DNA of 64,000 nt from Nocardia bhagyanarayanae (GCF_006716565.1 NZ_VFPG01000001.1:4092001-4156000), one strand, 5' to 3'; positions 26,824 through 35,886 are shown, counted from the first letter of the stretch. Notes: generated by a model from the sequence alone, not told the origin. Program-made: numbers and translations.

Positions 26824-28429
26824 GCGAATGGCTTTCTGTGGGGGCCCGCGCCGGAAGGCGCGGAACGGAATCGAGGAGGGCACGGGTGTACGGGGAGGTC
26901 GGGGCGGTGAAAACCGCGTCGGCCGAGCCGGATTCGACGATCACGCCGTCGTGCAGGACGAGCACGCGGTGACAGATCTGCCGGATGACGGCGAGGTCGT
27001 GCGAGATGAAGACGATGCCGACCCGGCGGGTCCGCGCGAGTTCGGCGATCAGCGTGAGGATCTGGGCCTGTACCGAAATGTCGAGTGCCGAGACCGGTTC
27101 GTCGCACACCACCAGCCGCGGTTCGCTACCGAGCGCTCTGGCGATGTTGACGCGTTGGCGCTGTCCGCCGGACAGTTCCCGAGGGTGGCGGTCGATGCTG
27201 TCGGCGGGCAGGTGCACCGCCGCCAGCAAGCGCCGGACCTCGTCGCGGCGCTCGTGCCTGCCGACGCGGAGCGCGACGCTCTCGCCGATGATCTCGCCGA
27301 CGCGGTAGCGGGGGTCGAACGAACCGACCGAATCCTGCGCCACCAAGCCGATCTGGCCGGGCAGGCGCGTCGCGCGTGTCAACGGCGCTCCGGCGAAACG
27401 CATTTCGCCGCCGTCCGGCGCGACAAGCCCGGTGATCATCTTGGCCACCGTCGACTTTCCCGAACCGGATTCGCCGACCACACCGAGCACTTCACCGGCA
27501 TGGACATCGAACCCGATACCGGTGACCGCCGGGACCGTACGACCGCGCACCCGATACGACTTGGCAAGCGAGGTGGCGGTGAAAACCGGGTCACCGGGCG
27601 GCGCGGGCGGCGCGTCGGCCCGGCCGTGCGGAACCGCGGCGATCAGGTGCCTGGTGTACTCGTGCTCGGGGTTCTCGATGACCGTCCTGGCCGGTCCCGC
27701 CTCGACGACGCGACCCGATTTCATCACCAGGATGCGATCGGCCACCGACGCGACCACGGCCAGATCGTGGCTGACCAGAATCATCGACCTACCACCTTCG
27801 ACCTGCCGAACCAGCAGATCGAGCACCTGCGCCTGAACGGTCACGTCGAGCGCCGTGGTCGGCTCGTCGGCGATGAGAATGTCCGGATCACCGGCCAGCG
27901 CGGACGCGATCAGCGCTCGCTGACGCTGGCCGCCCGACAGCTGGAACGCCCGCTGACGCCTGCGCGCTTCGGGATCGGCGATACCGACCGAGGTCAGCAA
28001 CTGGTCGATCCGAGCCTCGCGTCGATCGCGGGGCAGCGCCCGCAGCGATTCACCGATCTCCTCGGCGATGGTGCGCAGCGGGTCGAGCGCGACGAGCGCG
28101 TCCTGGAGCACCAAACCGATTCGCGCGCCGCGGATTCGGCGCCACTGTCGTTCGGTCAGTGCCAGGGCCGAGCTACCGAACAATTCGAATCGGTCGGCGC
28201 GCACTCTGGCGCCGTCGCCGGCGAGCCCGACGAGACTGCGCGTGGTCACCGACTTGCCCGATCCCGATTCGCCGACGATGGCCAGGATCTCGCCGCGCCG
28301 AAGGTCGAAGCCGACCCCGTCGACGATGTCGCCCGCCCTCCCGGCGAAGCCGACACGCAGGTTCCGCACCCGCAGCACGATGTCGGTGCCCGTGCCCTTC
28401 GGGGGCGCGGCGGTGGCCGTGAGCGTCAT
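26816..28429 (-). CDS. Fused double ABC ATPase of the oligopeptide/dipeptide type
   Basis: The 537-aa protein is DppD and DppF in one chain. The N-terminal half has Walker A GESGSGKSVTTRSL, signature QLSGGQRQRALIA and Walker B ILIADEPTTALD. The C-terminal half has GESGSGKSTVAKMI, ELSGGQRQRVNIA and LVVCDEPVSALD. Both halves keep the catalytic Glu and the H-loop (SHDLAV), so two active sites are expected. The ATG at 28429 overlaps the permease stop (ATGA). Confidence 0.95.
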   Translation of the reverse strand: MTLTATAAPPKGTGTDIVLRVRNLRVGFAGRAGDIVDGVGFDLRRGEILAIVGESGSGKSVTTRSLVGLAGDGARVRADRFELFGSSALALTERQWRRIRGARIGLVLQDALVALDPLRTIAEEIGESLRALPRDRREARIDQLLTSVGIADPEARRRQRAFQLSGGQRQRALIASALAGDPDILIADEPTTALDVTVQAQVLDLLVRQVEGGRSMILVSHDLAVVASVADRILVMKSGRVVEAGPARTVIENPEHEYTRHLIAAVPHGRADAPPAPPGDPVFTATSLAKSYRVRGRTVPAVTGIGFDVHAGEVLGVVGESGSGKSTVAKMITGLVAPDGGEMRFAGAPLTRATRLPGQIGLVAQDSVGSFDPRYRVGEIIGESVALRVGRHERRDEVRRLLAAVHLPADSIDRHPRELSGGQRQRVNIARALGSEPRLVVCDEPVSALDISVQAQILTLIAELARTRRVGIVFISHDLAVIRQICHRVLVLHDGVIVESGSADAVFTAPTSPYTRALLDSVPRLPARAPTESHSRA

Positions 28430-29280
28430 GGCTGTGCCCTTCGTTCGAAGCGGTGGCCGGCGTATCGGCCGAGCACCGTGGTCGCCAGGACGACGACAGT
28501 GACGGCGGCGCCGGGGAAGACGACCGACCACCACGCGATACGCAGATCGCCGTGCGCCTCGGCGAGCATCGATCCCCACTCCGGTTCGGGGGGTTTCGGT
28601 CCGAAACCAAGGAAACTCAATGCCGCGGCACCGAGAATGCTGGTGCCGAGGCCGAGGGTGACCACGACCGGAAGCGAGCGCAGCGCATTCGGCAGGATGT
28701 GGCGGATCACGATCCGCGACCGCGACCTGGTGAGCAGGCCCGCCTGCGCGACGTACTCGCTGCCGCGCACGGCACGGGTTTCCGCGCGCATCACCCGCGC
28801 GAATCGGGGCGCCGCGGCGATCCCGATCGCGAGAACGAGATTGGGCGTGCCGGTGCCGGTGAAGGTGATGAGCACCAAGGCGAGCAGAATTTCCGGGAAG
28901 GCGCCGAGCAGGTCGAAGGCGCGCGAGGCGATCGCGTCGACGGCGCGTCCGCCGATACCGGCCACCAGGCCGAGCGTCACACCGATCACCACGGCCAGTG
29001 CCGTCGCCGACACCCCGATGAACAGCGACAACCGCGCGCCGTGCACGACGCGGGTGAACACGTCGCGGCCGAGTCGATCGGTGCCGAACGGGTGCGGCAC
29101 CGACGGCGGCCGATGCGCCGAGACCAGATCGGTTTGCAAGGGATCACCGGAGGCGATCAGCGCGGGCGCGATCGCGGCGAGTACCGCCAAGGCGAGCACC
29201 GCTGCCGCGAGCCACACGCCGGCGGGCCATGTGGCCGAGGGCGCGGTAAACCGTTGCCGCAGCGCGGCTGTCGTCGTCAT
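28426..29280 (-). CDS. ABC transporter permease, DppC type
   Basis: The 284-aa inner-membrane permease has about six helices. HPFGTDRLGRDVFTRVVHGA, near residue 65, is diagnostic of DppC/OppC proteins, and AGLLTRSRSRIVIRHILPNA is the EAA-type coupling loop. Its start overlaps the DppB-type gene's stop (ATGA). It pairs with that permease to form the channel. Confidence 0.94.
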   Translation of the reverse strand: MTTTAALRQRFTAPSATWPAGVWLAAAVLALAVLAAIAPALIASGDPLQTDLVSAHRPPSVPHPFGTDRLGRDVFTRVVHGARLSLFIGVSATALAVVIGVTLGLVAGIGGRAVDAIASRAFDLLGAFPEILLALVLITFTGTGTPNLVLAIGIAAAPRFARVMRAETRAVRGSEYVAQAGLLTRSRSRIVIRHILPNALRSLPVVVTLGLGTSILGAAALSFLGFGPKPPEPEWGSMLAEAHGDLRIAWWSVVFPGAAVTVVVLATTVLGRYAGHRFERRAQP

Positions 29281-30224
29281 GCGGCGGCCTCTCGCAGGCG
29301 CGGGTCGATCCAGAGATAGGCGATATCGACGATCACCGTGACTGTCAGGTAGACCGCGGCGGTCAGCAGCGCGACACCCAGAACCACCGGGACATCGGAG
29401 TAGGTGACGGCCTCGACGGTGACCCGCCCGACCCCGGCCCGGCCGAAGACCTCCTCGATCACCACGGTTCCGGTGAGCAGCCCGCTCACGGCCCACCCGG
29501 CCAGGGTCGCGGCCGGTATCAGCGAATGCCGCAGTCCGTGCCGTAGGCGCAGGCGAGTGGCGCCGATTCCCCGTGCTCGGGCGGTCAGCGCGAACGGCTG
29601 CTCGAGCGCGCGCTCGATACCCTCCCGCATGACCTGCGCGAGGACCGCCGCGATCGGCAGGGCCAGGGTGACGGCGGGAAGTATCAAGCGCTGGAACTCG
29701 TTTCCCGCGGTCACCGGCAGTACCTTCATGGTGAAGGCGAACACCCAGATCAAGATCAGGCCGGTCCAGAAGGGCGGCGCCGAGGCCACCACGATCTCCG
29801 CCGTGGCGACCGACCGGCTGAACACATCGCGCCGGCCCGCGGTGAGGACGGCCAGCAGCGGTGCGAGCACGACCGAGATGAGCAAGGCGAACCCGGCGAG
29901 CTGGGCACTGGTGCGCAATTGCTCGCCGAACAAGATGTCGGTCACCGGTTCGCCGCGGACATACGAGTAGCCCAGGTCGCCGTGCAGCAGTCGCGCGAGG
30001 TGCCGGCCGTACTGCACGACCAGCGGGCGATCCAGACCCCAATCCTGCTCGATTCGCGCACGCAAGCTCGGATCGCTGGACTCACCCATGATCGCGGTGA
30101 CCGGATCTCCCGGAGCTATATGCACCGCGAGGAATGCCAAGGTGATCGCGGCCCACATCATCGCCACTGCGGACAGGACCACACTCGCGATGCGACGGAA
30201 GACGATGTGCCGGTAGGTATTCAC
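29277..30224 (-). CDS. ABC transporter permease, DppB type
   Basis: The 315-aa permease has the DppB/OppB N-terminus with the first membrane helix and AVHIAPGDPVTAIMG, then ERALEQPFALTARARGIGA and RHGLRHSLIPA as the coupling loop, and EEVFGRAGVG. It starts with GTG three bases after the upstream rhodanese stop, so both are in one operon. Confidence 0.94.
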   Translation of the reverse strand: MNTYRHIVFRRIASVVLSAVAMMWAAITLAFLAVHIAPGDPVTAIMGESSDPSLRARIEQDWGLDRPLVVQYGRHLARLLHGDLGYSYVRGEPVTDILFGEQLRTSAQLAGFALLISVVLAPLLAVLTAGRRDVFSRSVATAEIVVASAPPFWTGLILIWVFAFTMKVLPVTAGNEFQRLILPAVTLALPIAAVLAQVMREGIERALEQPFALTARARGIGATRLRLRHGLRHSLIPAATLAGWAVSGLLTGTVVIEEVFGRAGVGRVTVEAVTYSDVPVVLGVALLTAAVYLTVTVIVDIAYLWIDPRLREAAA

Positions 30225-30227
30225 GGC

Positions 30228-31076
30228 TCAGTCCTCGATGGGCGCGCCGACCAGGCTGCCCCATTCGGTCCAGGAACCGTCGTAGACGCGGACCCGGTGA
30301 TCGCCGAGCAGGTCGGTGAACACCAGCCAGCCGAGCGCGGCGCGATGCGACAACCTGCAGTAGGCGATGATCTCCTCGGCTCGCTCGATGCCGAGCGCCG
30401 CCACACGCTCGCGAATCTCGGCTACCGGCCGCAGCAGACCGTGCTCGTCGAGCAGATCCCGCACCGGAAGACTCAGCGCGCCCGGAATGTGCCCGGCCCG
30501 TTCGGCGCCGTGATCGATCGGTTCGGTGAGCGGCGCGACGCGCAGGCCCGAATACTCTTCCGGAGAACGCAGATCCACGATCGCGGTCGGCGATTCGATC
30601 GCGGCGCGCACCTCGTCGCGGCCTACGACGAGTTCGTCATGGCGCGGCGGAATCTGGGGGAGCGGCGCGTCGACGGGCGCATGCGACCCGGCGACGGCCG
30701 CCAGGGGAGCGAACTTCGGATCGCTGTCGCGCCAGGCCGGTAGCCCGCCGTCCAAGTACCGGAGGTCGCCGCCGACACCGACGGCCGCGGCCACCCAGAT
30801 CGCGTAAGCGGCGAATTGGGTCGGCTCACCCGCGAAGACCACCGTCGACGTCGCGTTCGCGCCCAGCGCGTGCAGACGGTCGGCCAGTACCCGCGACGAT
30901 GCGAACTCGCGGCGCGAGCGATGCCAGAGCAGATCCTTCCAGTACACGGTGCGCGCACCCGCGATGGTGCTCTGATCCGGCTCGAACCCCGGCGTGTTGA
31001 TCACCTCGATGACGACGACGCCCGGGTCCGACAGACGGGACCGTAACCATCCGGCGTCGACTATGCGGCTCGTCAC
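30228..31076 (-). CDS. Two-domain sulfurtransferase (rhodanese), first of a divergent pair
   Basis: A protein of about 282 aa with two rhodanese domains. The N-terminal one (VVVIEVINTPGFEPDQ, TVYWKDLLWH, YLDGGLPAWRD) is inactive-type. The C-terminal one has AIVDLRSPEEYSG, AGHIPGALSLPVRDLL and the active loop AYCRLSHRA with its catalytic Cys. Such enzymes move sulfane sulfur, for example from thiosulfate or 3-mercaptopyruvate. The GTG at 31076, with GGGAG just upstream, is preferred over the longer frame from 31166, which would begin inside the divergent promoter. It is the first gene of the likely seven-gene operon ending in AfsA-HAD. Confidence 0.88.
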   Translation of the reverse strand: MTSRIVDAGWLRSRLSDPGVVVIEVINTPGFEPDQSTIAGARTVYWKDLLWHRSRREFASSRVLADRLHALGANATSTVVFAGEPTQFAAYAIWVAAAVGVGGDLRYLDGGLPAWRDSDPKFAPLAAVAGSHAPVDAPLPQIPPRHDELVVGRDEVRAAIESPTAIVDLRSPEEYSGLRVAPLTEPIDHGAERAGHIPGALSLPVRDLLDEHGLLRPVAEIRERVAALGIERAEEIIAYCRLSHRAALGWLVFTDLLGDHRVRVYDGSWTEWGSLVGAPIED

Positions 31077-31158
31077 GACTCCCACAGCAGCCCTCCCGCT
31101 CGAACATGCCGGGTCCGACGACCCGGCGGGGAAAACATAAAAGCGGCAACACGCTGCC

Positions 31159-31218
31159 GTGAACACAAAAAGTCACCGAGACTCGAATTATGTGTTCACC
31201 GCGTCCGGATACATATCC
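31159..31218. promoter_or_regulatory. Divergent promoter with candidate MocR sites
   Basis: GTGAACACA (31159-31167) and TGTGTTCAC (31191-31199) are a perfect 9-bp inverted repeat separated by 23 bp. Eight bases further, GGATACATATCC (31207-31218) is a near-palindrome. TATGTGTTCA and, inverted, GGATACATAT both recur in the MocR gene promoter. The region separates the two rhodanese operons. Confidence 0.6.
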
Positions 31219-31257
31219 TCGGCAGCGCGCTTCACCCGATCCGCCGAAAGGGGCCTG

Positions 31258-32112
31258 ATGTCCGGCGAACGTGCCGCCCACCTCATATCCGTCCGTCGGT
31301 TGCGCGACGATCCGCCTGAGCGGCTGGTCCTGCTCGATGTCCGGGTCGGCGTGGATGGACCGGATCGGACGAGTTTCCGGCGCGGACATCTGCCCGGTGC
31401 GCGGTTCGTCGACCTCGACGCGGATCTGGCGGGCGCCGCCACCCGGCACTCCGGCGCCCGCCCGCTCCCGGACACCGAAACCCTCACCGCCGCACTACGC
31501 CGCTGGGGCATCCATTCCGACAGCACGGTCGTGGTCTACGACGACTCCCGCGCGGTGCCCGCCGCCCGAGCTTGGTGGGTGCTGAGGTGGGCGGGACTGC
31601 CCGATGTCCGGATTCTGGACGGCGGGTTGCGGGCGTGGCGCGAGGCCGGGGGCGCCCTCGTTTCCGGCGCCGAACCGGCCGTACCGGGGACCGAGGCGGC
31701 ACAACCGGCCGGACTCCCGGTCGTCGATACCGCGGCCGTGGCGGCCCTGCCCGGACGCGGTGTGCTCCTGGATGCCCGCCCACGCGAACACTTTCGCGGC
31801 GATGGCGAGTTCGCCGGTCACATTCCCGACGCCATCAGCGCACCGGTGTTCGACGACTTCGACGAGCGTGGCCTACTGCGCGACGAGCACAGCCTGCGCA
31901 CCCGCTACCGGGATCTCGGCCTCACCGCGGGGACGGCCGCCGCGACGTACTGCGGCAGCGCCATGGCCGCGGCCCTGCAGGTATTCGTCCTCGCGACCCT
32001 CGGCCTCGACATCGCGTTGTATCCCGGAGGTTTGTCGCAATGGGCAGCCGACCCGGCCCGTCCACTCGTCCGCGGCGCATCCGCCGCGCCGCGACCCGTC
32101 CCGTCACCCTGA
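31258..32112 (+). CDS. Two-domain sulfurtransferase (rhodanese), second of the pair
   Basis: The 284-aa tandem rhodanese has VLLDVRVGVDGPDRTSFRRG and VYDDSRAVPAARAWWVLRW in the first domain, and VLLDARPREHFRGDGE, GHIPDAISAPVFDDF and the active loop TYCGSAMAA in the second. The loop resembles 3-mercaptopyruvate sulfurtransferase types (SseA-like CGSGVTA). AAAGGGG lies four bases before the ATG. It starts the plus-strand operon with the two luciferase-like monooxygenases. Confidence 0.88.
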   Translation: MSGERAAHLISVRRLRDDPPERLVLLDVRVGVDGPDRTSFRRGHLPGARFVDLDADLAGAATRHSGARPLPDTETLTAALRRWGIHSDSTVVVYDDSRAVPAARAWWVLRWAGLPDVRILDGGLRAWREAGGALVSGAEPAVPGTEAAQPAGLPVVDTAAVAALPGRGVLLDARPREHFRGDGEFAGHIPDAISAPVFDDFDERGLLRDEHSLRTRYRDLGLTAGTAAATYCGSAMAAALQVFVLATLGLDIALYPGGLSQWAADPARPLVRGASAAPRPVPSP

Positions 32113-32128
32113 TCGCCTGGAGAGCTCG

Positions 32129-33433
32129 ATGGCCGACCATCCACGACATGTCATCCTCAACGCCAACCTGATACCCGGCGGCACGATCGGCAGCCCTTGG
32201 CGGCGAGCGCCGGAGCCCGCGGCGCATTTCGTCGGCATCGAGCACTATCTCGATGTGGCGCGCACCGCGGAACGGGGCCTGCTCGATGCCGTGTTCCTCG
32301 CCGATTCGCCGGATCTCCAGGCCAAGGATTGGAATGCGCCGAGCAGGCTGCTCGACCCTTTCGTCGCCCAAGCTGTCATCGCGGCGAACACCAGCCATAT
32401 CGGCCTGATCGTCACCGCGACCACGTCCTACAACGACCCCTACAATCTGGCCCGCTCGTTCGCGGCACTGTCCGCGGTATCGGGCGGACGGGTGGGCTGG
32501 AACTACGTGGTCACCGGCGGCGACGCCGCGGCGCGCAACTACTCGATGGATCAGGCTTTGCCGAAATCCGAGCGGTATGCCCGTGCCGCCGAGTTCATCG
32601 ATGTGGTCACCGCGCTGTGGGATTCGGCGCCCGCCGACGCGATCGCCGGTGACAAGACGACCGGTCGCTACCTCGATCCGGCGATCGTGCGGCCGATCGA
32701 TCACGACGGCAAGTTCTTTCGAGTGGCCGGGCCGTTGAAGACACCGCCGCTGACCCACGGCAGGCCGGTGCTGATCCAAGCGGGCGCCTCCACACACGGT
32801 GTGGAATTAGGAGCCAGGACCGCCGACGCGGTCTACTCCGCGCATGTCGATCCCGCGTCCGCGGCCCGGCGCCGTACCGATCTGCGTAGTCGAGCCCAGG
32901 CCGCTGGGCGTCAGCCCGACAGTGTGAAACTGCTTCCGGGGCTGATCATCGTGCTCGCCGATACCGAAGCGGCGGCCCGGCGACGCGAACGCGAACTCAT
33001 CGACCTCATCCCGGACGATGTCCAGCTGATCAATCTCGCGGAACGGCTCGGCGTCGAACCCGACGCCCTCGATCTCGACGCTCCCTTCCCGTGGGACAAG
33101 ATCCCAGACGAGAACGCCGACGCAGGCTCGCGTGGGCAGCGCGCGGTGTTGCTCGAATACGTCCGATCCAGCGGCGCAGATACACGGGGCGCCGCACGGC
33201 TGCTCGCCTCCGGCAGTGTGCACGCGAAGGTTGTCGGCGGCCCCGATCAGGTGGCCGGGTTCATCGCGGACTGGTTCGAGTCCGGCGCCTGCGACGGATT
33301 CAATCTGATGATCGATGAACTGCCCGGCGGGCTGGCCGAATTCGTCGATCACGTCGTCCCGCTGTTGCGGCGGCGCGGCATCGTCCGCACAGAGTACGAA
33401 ACCGCCACGCTGAGAGGGCATTACGGGTTATGA
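32129..33433 (+). CDS. Flavin-dependent monooxygenase, NtaA/SnaA/DszA family
   Basis: The 434-aa luciferase-like TIM-barrel protein resembles the NtaA/SnaA/DszA(SoxA) group: LIVTATTSYNDPYNLARSFA, GRVGWNYVVTGGDAAARNYS, DHDGKFFRVAGPL and PVLIQAGASTHG. These enzymes use reduced FMN from a separate reductase to cleave C-N or C-S bonds, in nitrilotriacetate/EDTA, pristinamycin precursors and dibenzothiophene sulfone. GGAGAG lies before the ATG, and the gene overlaps the next by 4 bp. With two rhodaneses beside it, an organosulfur substrate is favoured, though an amine chelate cannot be excluded. No flavin reductase gene lies in the operon. Confidence 0.9.
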   Translation: MADHPRHVILNANLIPGGTIGSPWRRAPEPAAHFVGIEHYLDVARTAERGLLDAVFLADSPDLQAKDWNAPSRLLDPFVAQAVIAANTSHIGLIVTATTSYNDPYNLARSFAALSAVSGGRVGWNYVVTGGDAAARNYSMDQALPKSERYARAAEFIDVVTALWDSAPADAIAGDKTTGRYLDPAIVRPIDHDGKFFRVAGPLKTPPLTHGRPVLIQAGASTHGVELGARTADAVYSAHVDPASAARRRTDLRSRAQAAGRQPDSVKLLPGLIIVLADTEAAARRRERELIDLIPDDVQLINLAERLGVEPDALDLDAPFPWDKIPDENADAGSRGQRAVLLEYVRSSGADTRGAARLLASGSVHAKVVGGPDQVAGFIADWFESGACDGFNLMIDELPGGLAEFVDHVVPLLRRRGIVRTEYETATLRGHYGL

Positions 33434-34398
33434 CCGCGCCATCGTTGTTCGTGCAGTTGCGCAGCGGCCCACCGGCCGCCGAGGTCTACCGGCGCACCAT
33501 CGAGATCGCCGTGCGGGCCGAACAACTCGGCTACCGCACGATCTGGTTCGCGACTCGCCATTTCGAGGCGCATCACGCGGCCCTGCCCTCGGTTTTCCCG
33601 TTCGTGGCCGCGGCCGCCCAGCACACCACCAGGATTCGGCTCGGCACCGGCGTGGTGGCGCTGCCGTTCGAGCACCCGGTGCGCTTGGCCGAGGATGCCG
33701 TCGTCACCGACGCGCTCAGCGGCGGACGACTCGAACTCGGCCTCGGCAAAGGTCTGGGATTCGGGCATTCCGCCGCCAGCCACGCCGGATTCGGTGTCCC
33801 CGACACCGACCGGGAATCGCTCTACGCCGAGCGGGTAGCCGACCTGCAACGCGTACTGGCCGACGGCCGCGTCACCGAGGACATCGCCCTGTACCCGCCA
33901 CCCGGAACGCTGCGCTCTCGGATGTGGCAGTCCACCGGGAACATCGACACCGCTCGCCGCGCGGGCGCCGCGGGCGATGGCCTACTGCCACACGGGAATT
34001 CGCAGGCGCGGGCCGGTGGCAGCGTCGGCGAGCTCGTCGACGCCTACCTGGCCGAATGCCGGACCACCCCGCGGATCGGGTCGAGCGTGGCGGTGCTGCC
34101 CGCCGACAGTGAACGCGACGCACTTGCCTTGCTCGACACCGACATTCGCTCGAGTCCTGCCTTCTACCCGGAGCTGCACGGCGAATCCGACCGGCGGCGA
34201 TTCTTGGCGGACAACCGGATCTACTTCGGCTCGGCCGGGCAGATCGTCGATCGGCTACGCGCCGACCGGGACCGCGCCGCCGCCACCGATGTGTTGTTCT
34301 ACGTCCCGCTCGCGGTCGACCATCCCCGCTATCTCGACTGCCTGCACCGCATCAGCGCCGAGATCGCCCCGCATCTGCTCCCACTGCCGACCCCGTGA
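33430..34398 (+). CDS. LLM-class flavin-dependent oxidoreductase (luciferase-like)
   Basis: The 322-aa luciferase-like monooxygenase has AEQLGYRTIWFATRHFEAHH, IRLGTGVVALPFEHPVRLAE, DALSGGRLELGLGKGLGFG and WQSTGNIDTARRAGAAGDG. It is a shorter bacterial-luciferase/alkanal-monooxygenase type than its upstream neighbour and probably acts on the next intermediate of the same substrate or as a partner. It starts by ATGA overlap with the NtaA-type gene. Confidence 0.88.
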   Translation: MTAPSLFVQLRSGPPAAEVYRRTIEIAVRAEQLGYRTIWFATRHFEAHHAALPSVFPFVAAAAQHTTRIRLGTGVVALPFEHPVRLAEDAVVTDALSGGRLELGLGKGLGFGHSAASHAGFGVPDTDRESLYAERVADLQRVLADGRVTEDIALYPPPGTLRSRMWQSTGNIDTARRAGAAGDGLLPHGNSQARAGGSVGELVDAYLAECRTTPRIGSSVAVLPADSERDALALLDTDIRSSPAFYPELHGESDRRRFLADNRIYFGSAGQIVDRLRADRDRAAATDVLFYVPLAVDHPRYLDCLHRISAEIAPHLLPLPTP

Positions 34399-34443
34399 TC
34401 TCTCTCGCCAGTCGACCTCGCCGCCGACTCGGTGATCGCCCGG

Positions 34444-35802
34444 TCAGTCCAGGAACTCCCGATGCGCGGCGCCGGCGGCTTCGGCGAGCAGGCGGGCGAG
34501 CTCGGCGATCGAGGCGTCGTCGTCGGGTAGCTGCGGTACCGCCACTCGCACCGCGCCCGGCCGCGGCGGCGTCACATGGGATTTCGCGCCCGACCCGACG
34601 ACGATCCCGTGCCGTGCCAACCTGAGCAGCGCACCCTGCTCGTCGGCGACCTCGACCCAGACCACCAGGCTGTTGACCCCGGACCGTGCGGTGACGCCGT
34701 GCTCGCGCAGCGCTGAGAGCAAGCCCGCCCGCCTGGCCGCATAGCGCCCGCGCGCGGTGTCGATCAATGCCGCGGTATCGCGGTCGCCGATCAAATGCGC
34801 CAGCGCGTTCTGCAGGATTCGGCTGTTGGCGGCGATACCGTGCACCCGCGCGCGAATGGCTCGCTCGACCAGCTCCGCGCTCCCACCGATGACGCAGGTC
34901 CTGATGTCCATCCCGTAGGCCTTGCAATAGCTACGCACACGGACGCTGCGCTCGGGAAAGAAGCTGCCCAGCGACGGCGCCTGCGTGCGGGCCAGCGGAC
35001 CCACCGCGTCGTCCTCGACGATCCACGGTATCGACTTCGCCGACGACAACACCTCGGCCAGCTCGGCCGCCCGGTGCTCCGACAGCGCCCCGCCTGCGGC
35101 ATATCCGCCCTCCGGCTGGAGGACCACCACCGCTGGTTCCCGCCGCAGGGCCGAGGCAAGCGAATCCGCACGGGCGCCGTGCTCGTCGGATTCGATACCG
35201 GCCACCTCGTATCCGACATCGGCAAGGGTGTCGAGAAAGCCCGGCATCACCGGCTCTTCCACCGCGACGAGCGAGCCGGCGGGCGCGGCGGCGTCCACGG
35301 CGAGAAACAATCCCTCGGAACCGCCACCCGCCGCCACGAACGCCTCGGCCGCGAAGGGCCAGCCGTCGACCACCGCGTCGCGGAGCCGATCGGTGATGTA
35401 ATCGCGCCCGGGACGGTTGAGCCGGTCGGTATGCAACCCGGCCAGCATCGCCGGTGCCAGATCCGGCTGCAGATCGTAATCGGGACTGCCCGTCAGCAGG
35501 TCCCGGTCCGCGAGCGCGCGGCCCGCGGGTCTCTCGTCGAGTTCGGCCACCACCGTGCCACCGCGCCGGTTGGTGGCGATCAGACCTTCCTTGCGCAACT
35601 CACCCCAGGCGGCGACGACCGTGCGGGTGCTCAGCCCGCAATGCTGTGCCAGCTCTCTGATGGTCGGCAAGCGCGCACCCGCCGCGAGTGCGCCCTCACG
35701 GATCAGCTGGGCGGTCACCGCCCGCACCGACTCGGAGGTATGCGACGCGTTCGCCTCCAACGCCCGCACCAGCAGCGCAGAACCCGGCTCCGTCACTGAC
35801 AC
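34444..35802 (-). CDS. MocR-type regulator (GntR wHTH fused to PLP aminotransferase domain)
   Basis: The 452-aa protein has an N-terminal GntR winged helix (residues 20-80: SVRAVTAQLIREGALAAGA, LPTIRELAQHCGLSTRTVVA) and a fold-type I aminotransferase domain with SYCKAYG, whose Lys should bind pyridoxal phosphate. It begins with GTG and has no clear ribosome site. It is convergent with the luciferase operon. MocR proteins usually control nearby transport or amine/taurine-type metabolism. The promoter shares 10-mers with the divergent rhodanese promoter, so it likely controls that locus and itself. Confidence 0.9.
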   Translation of the reverse strand: MSVTEPGSALLVRALEANASHTSESVRAVTAQLIREGALAAGARLPTIRELAQHCGLSTRTVVAAWGELRKEGLIATNRRGGTVVAELDERPAGRALADRDLLTGSPDYDLQPDLAPAMLAGLHTDRLNRPGRDYITDRLRDAVVDGWPFAAEAFVAAGGGSEGLFLAVDAAAPAGSLVAVEEPVMPGFLDTLADVGYEVAGIESDEHGARADSLASALRREPAVVVLQPEGGYAAGGALSEHRAAELAEVLSSAKSIPWIVEDDAVGPLARTQAPSLGSFFPERSVRVRSYCKAYGMDIRTCVIGGSAELVERAIRARVHGIAANSRILQNALAHLIGDRDTAALIDTARGRYAARRAGLLSALREHGVTARSGVNSLVVWVEVADEQGALLRLARHGIVVGSGAKSHVTPPRPGAVRVAVPQLPDDDASIAELARLLAEAAGAAHREFLD

Positions 35803-35835
35803 TCCACTCGTCGTATTTCCACAGTATGACGACTA

Positions 35836-35886
35836 TATGTGTTCAGGTAAACGGTTTTGTTCCCGGTTCGCTCGATATATGTATCC
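35836..35886. promoter_or_regulatory. MocR gene promoter with shared regulatory words
   Basis: TATGTGTTCA (35836-35845) and ATATGTATCC (35877-35886) also occur in the rhodanese divergent promoter (31189-31198, and as reverse complement at 31207-31216). The region is distinctly AT-rich. MocR autoregulation is inferred. Confidence 0.55.
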
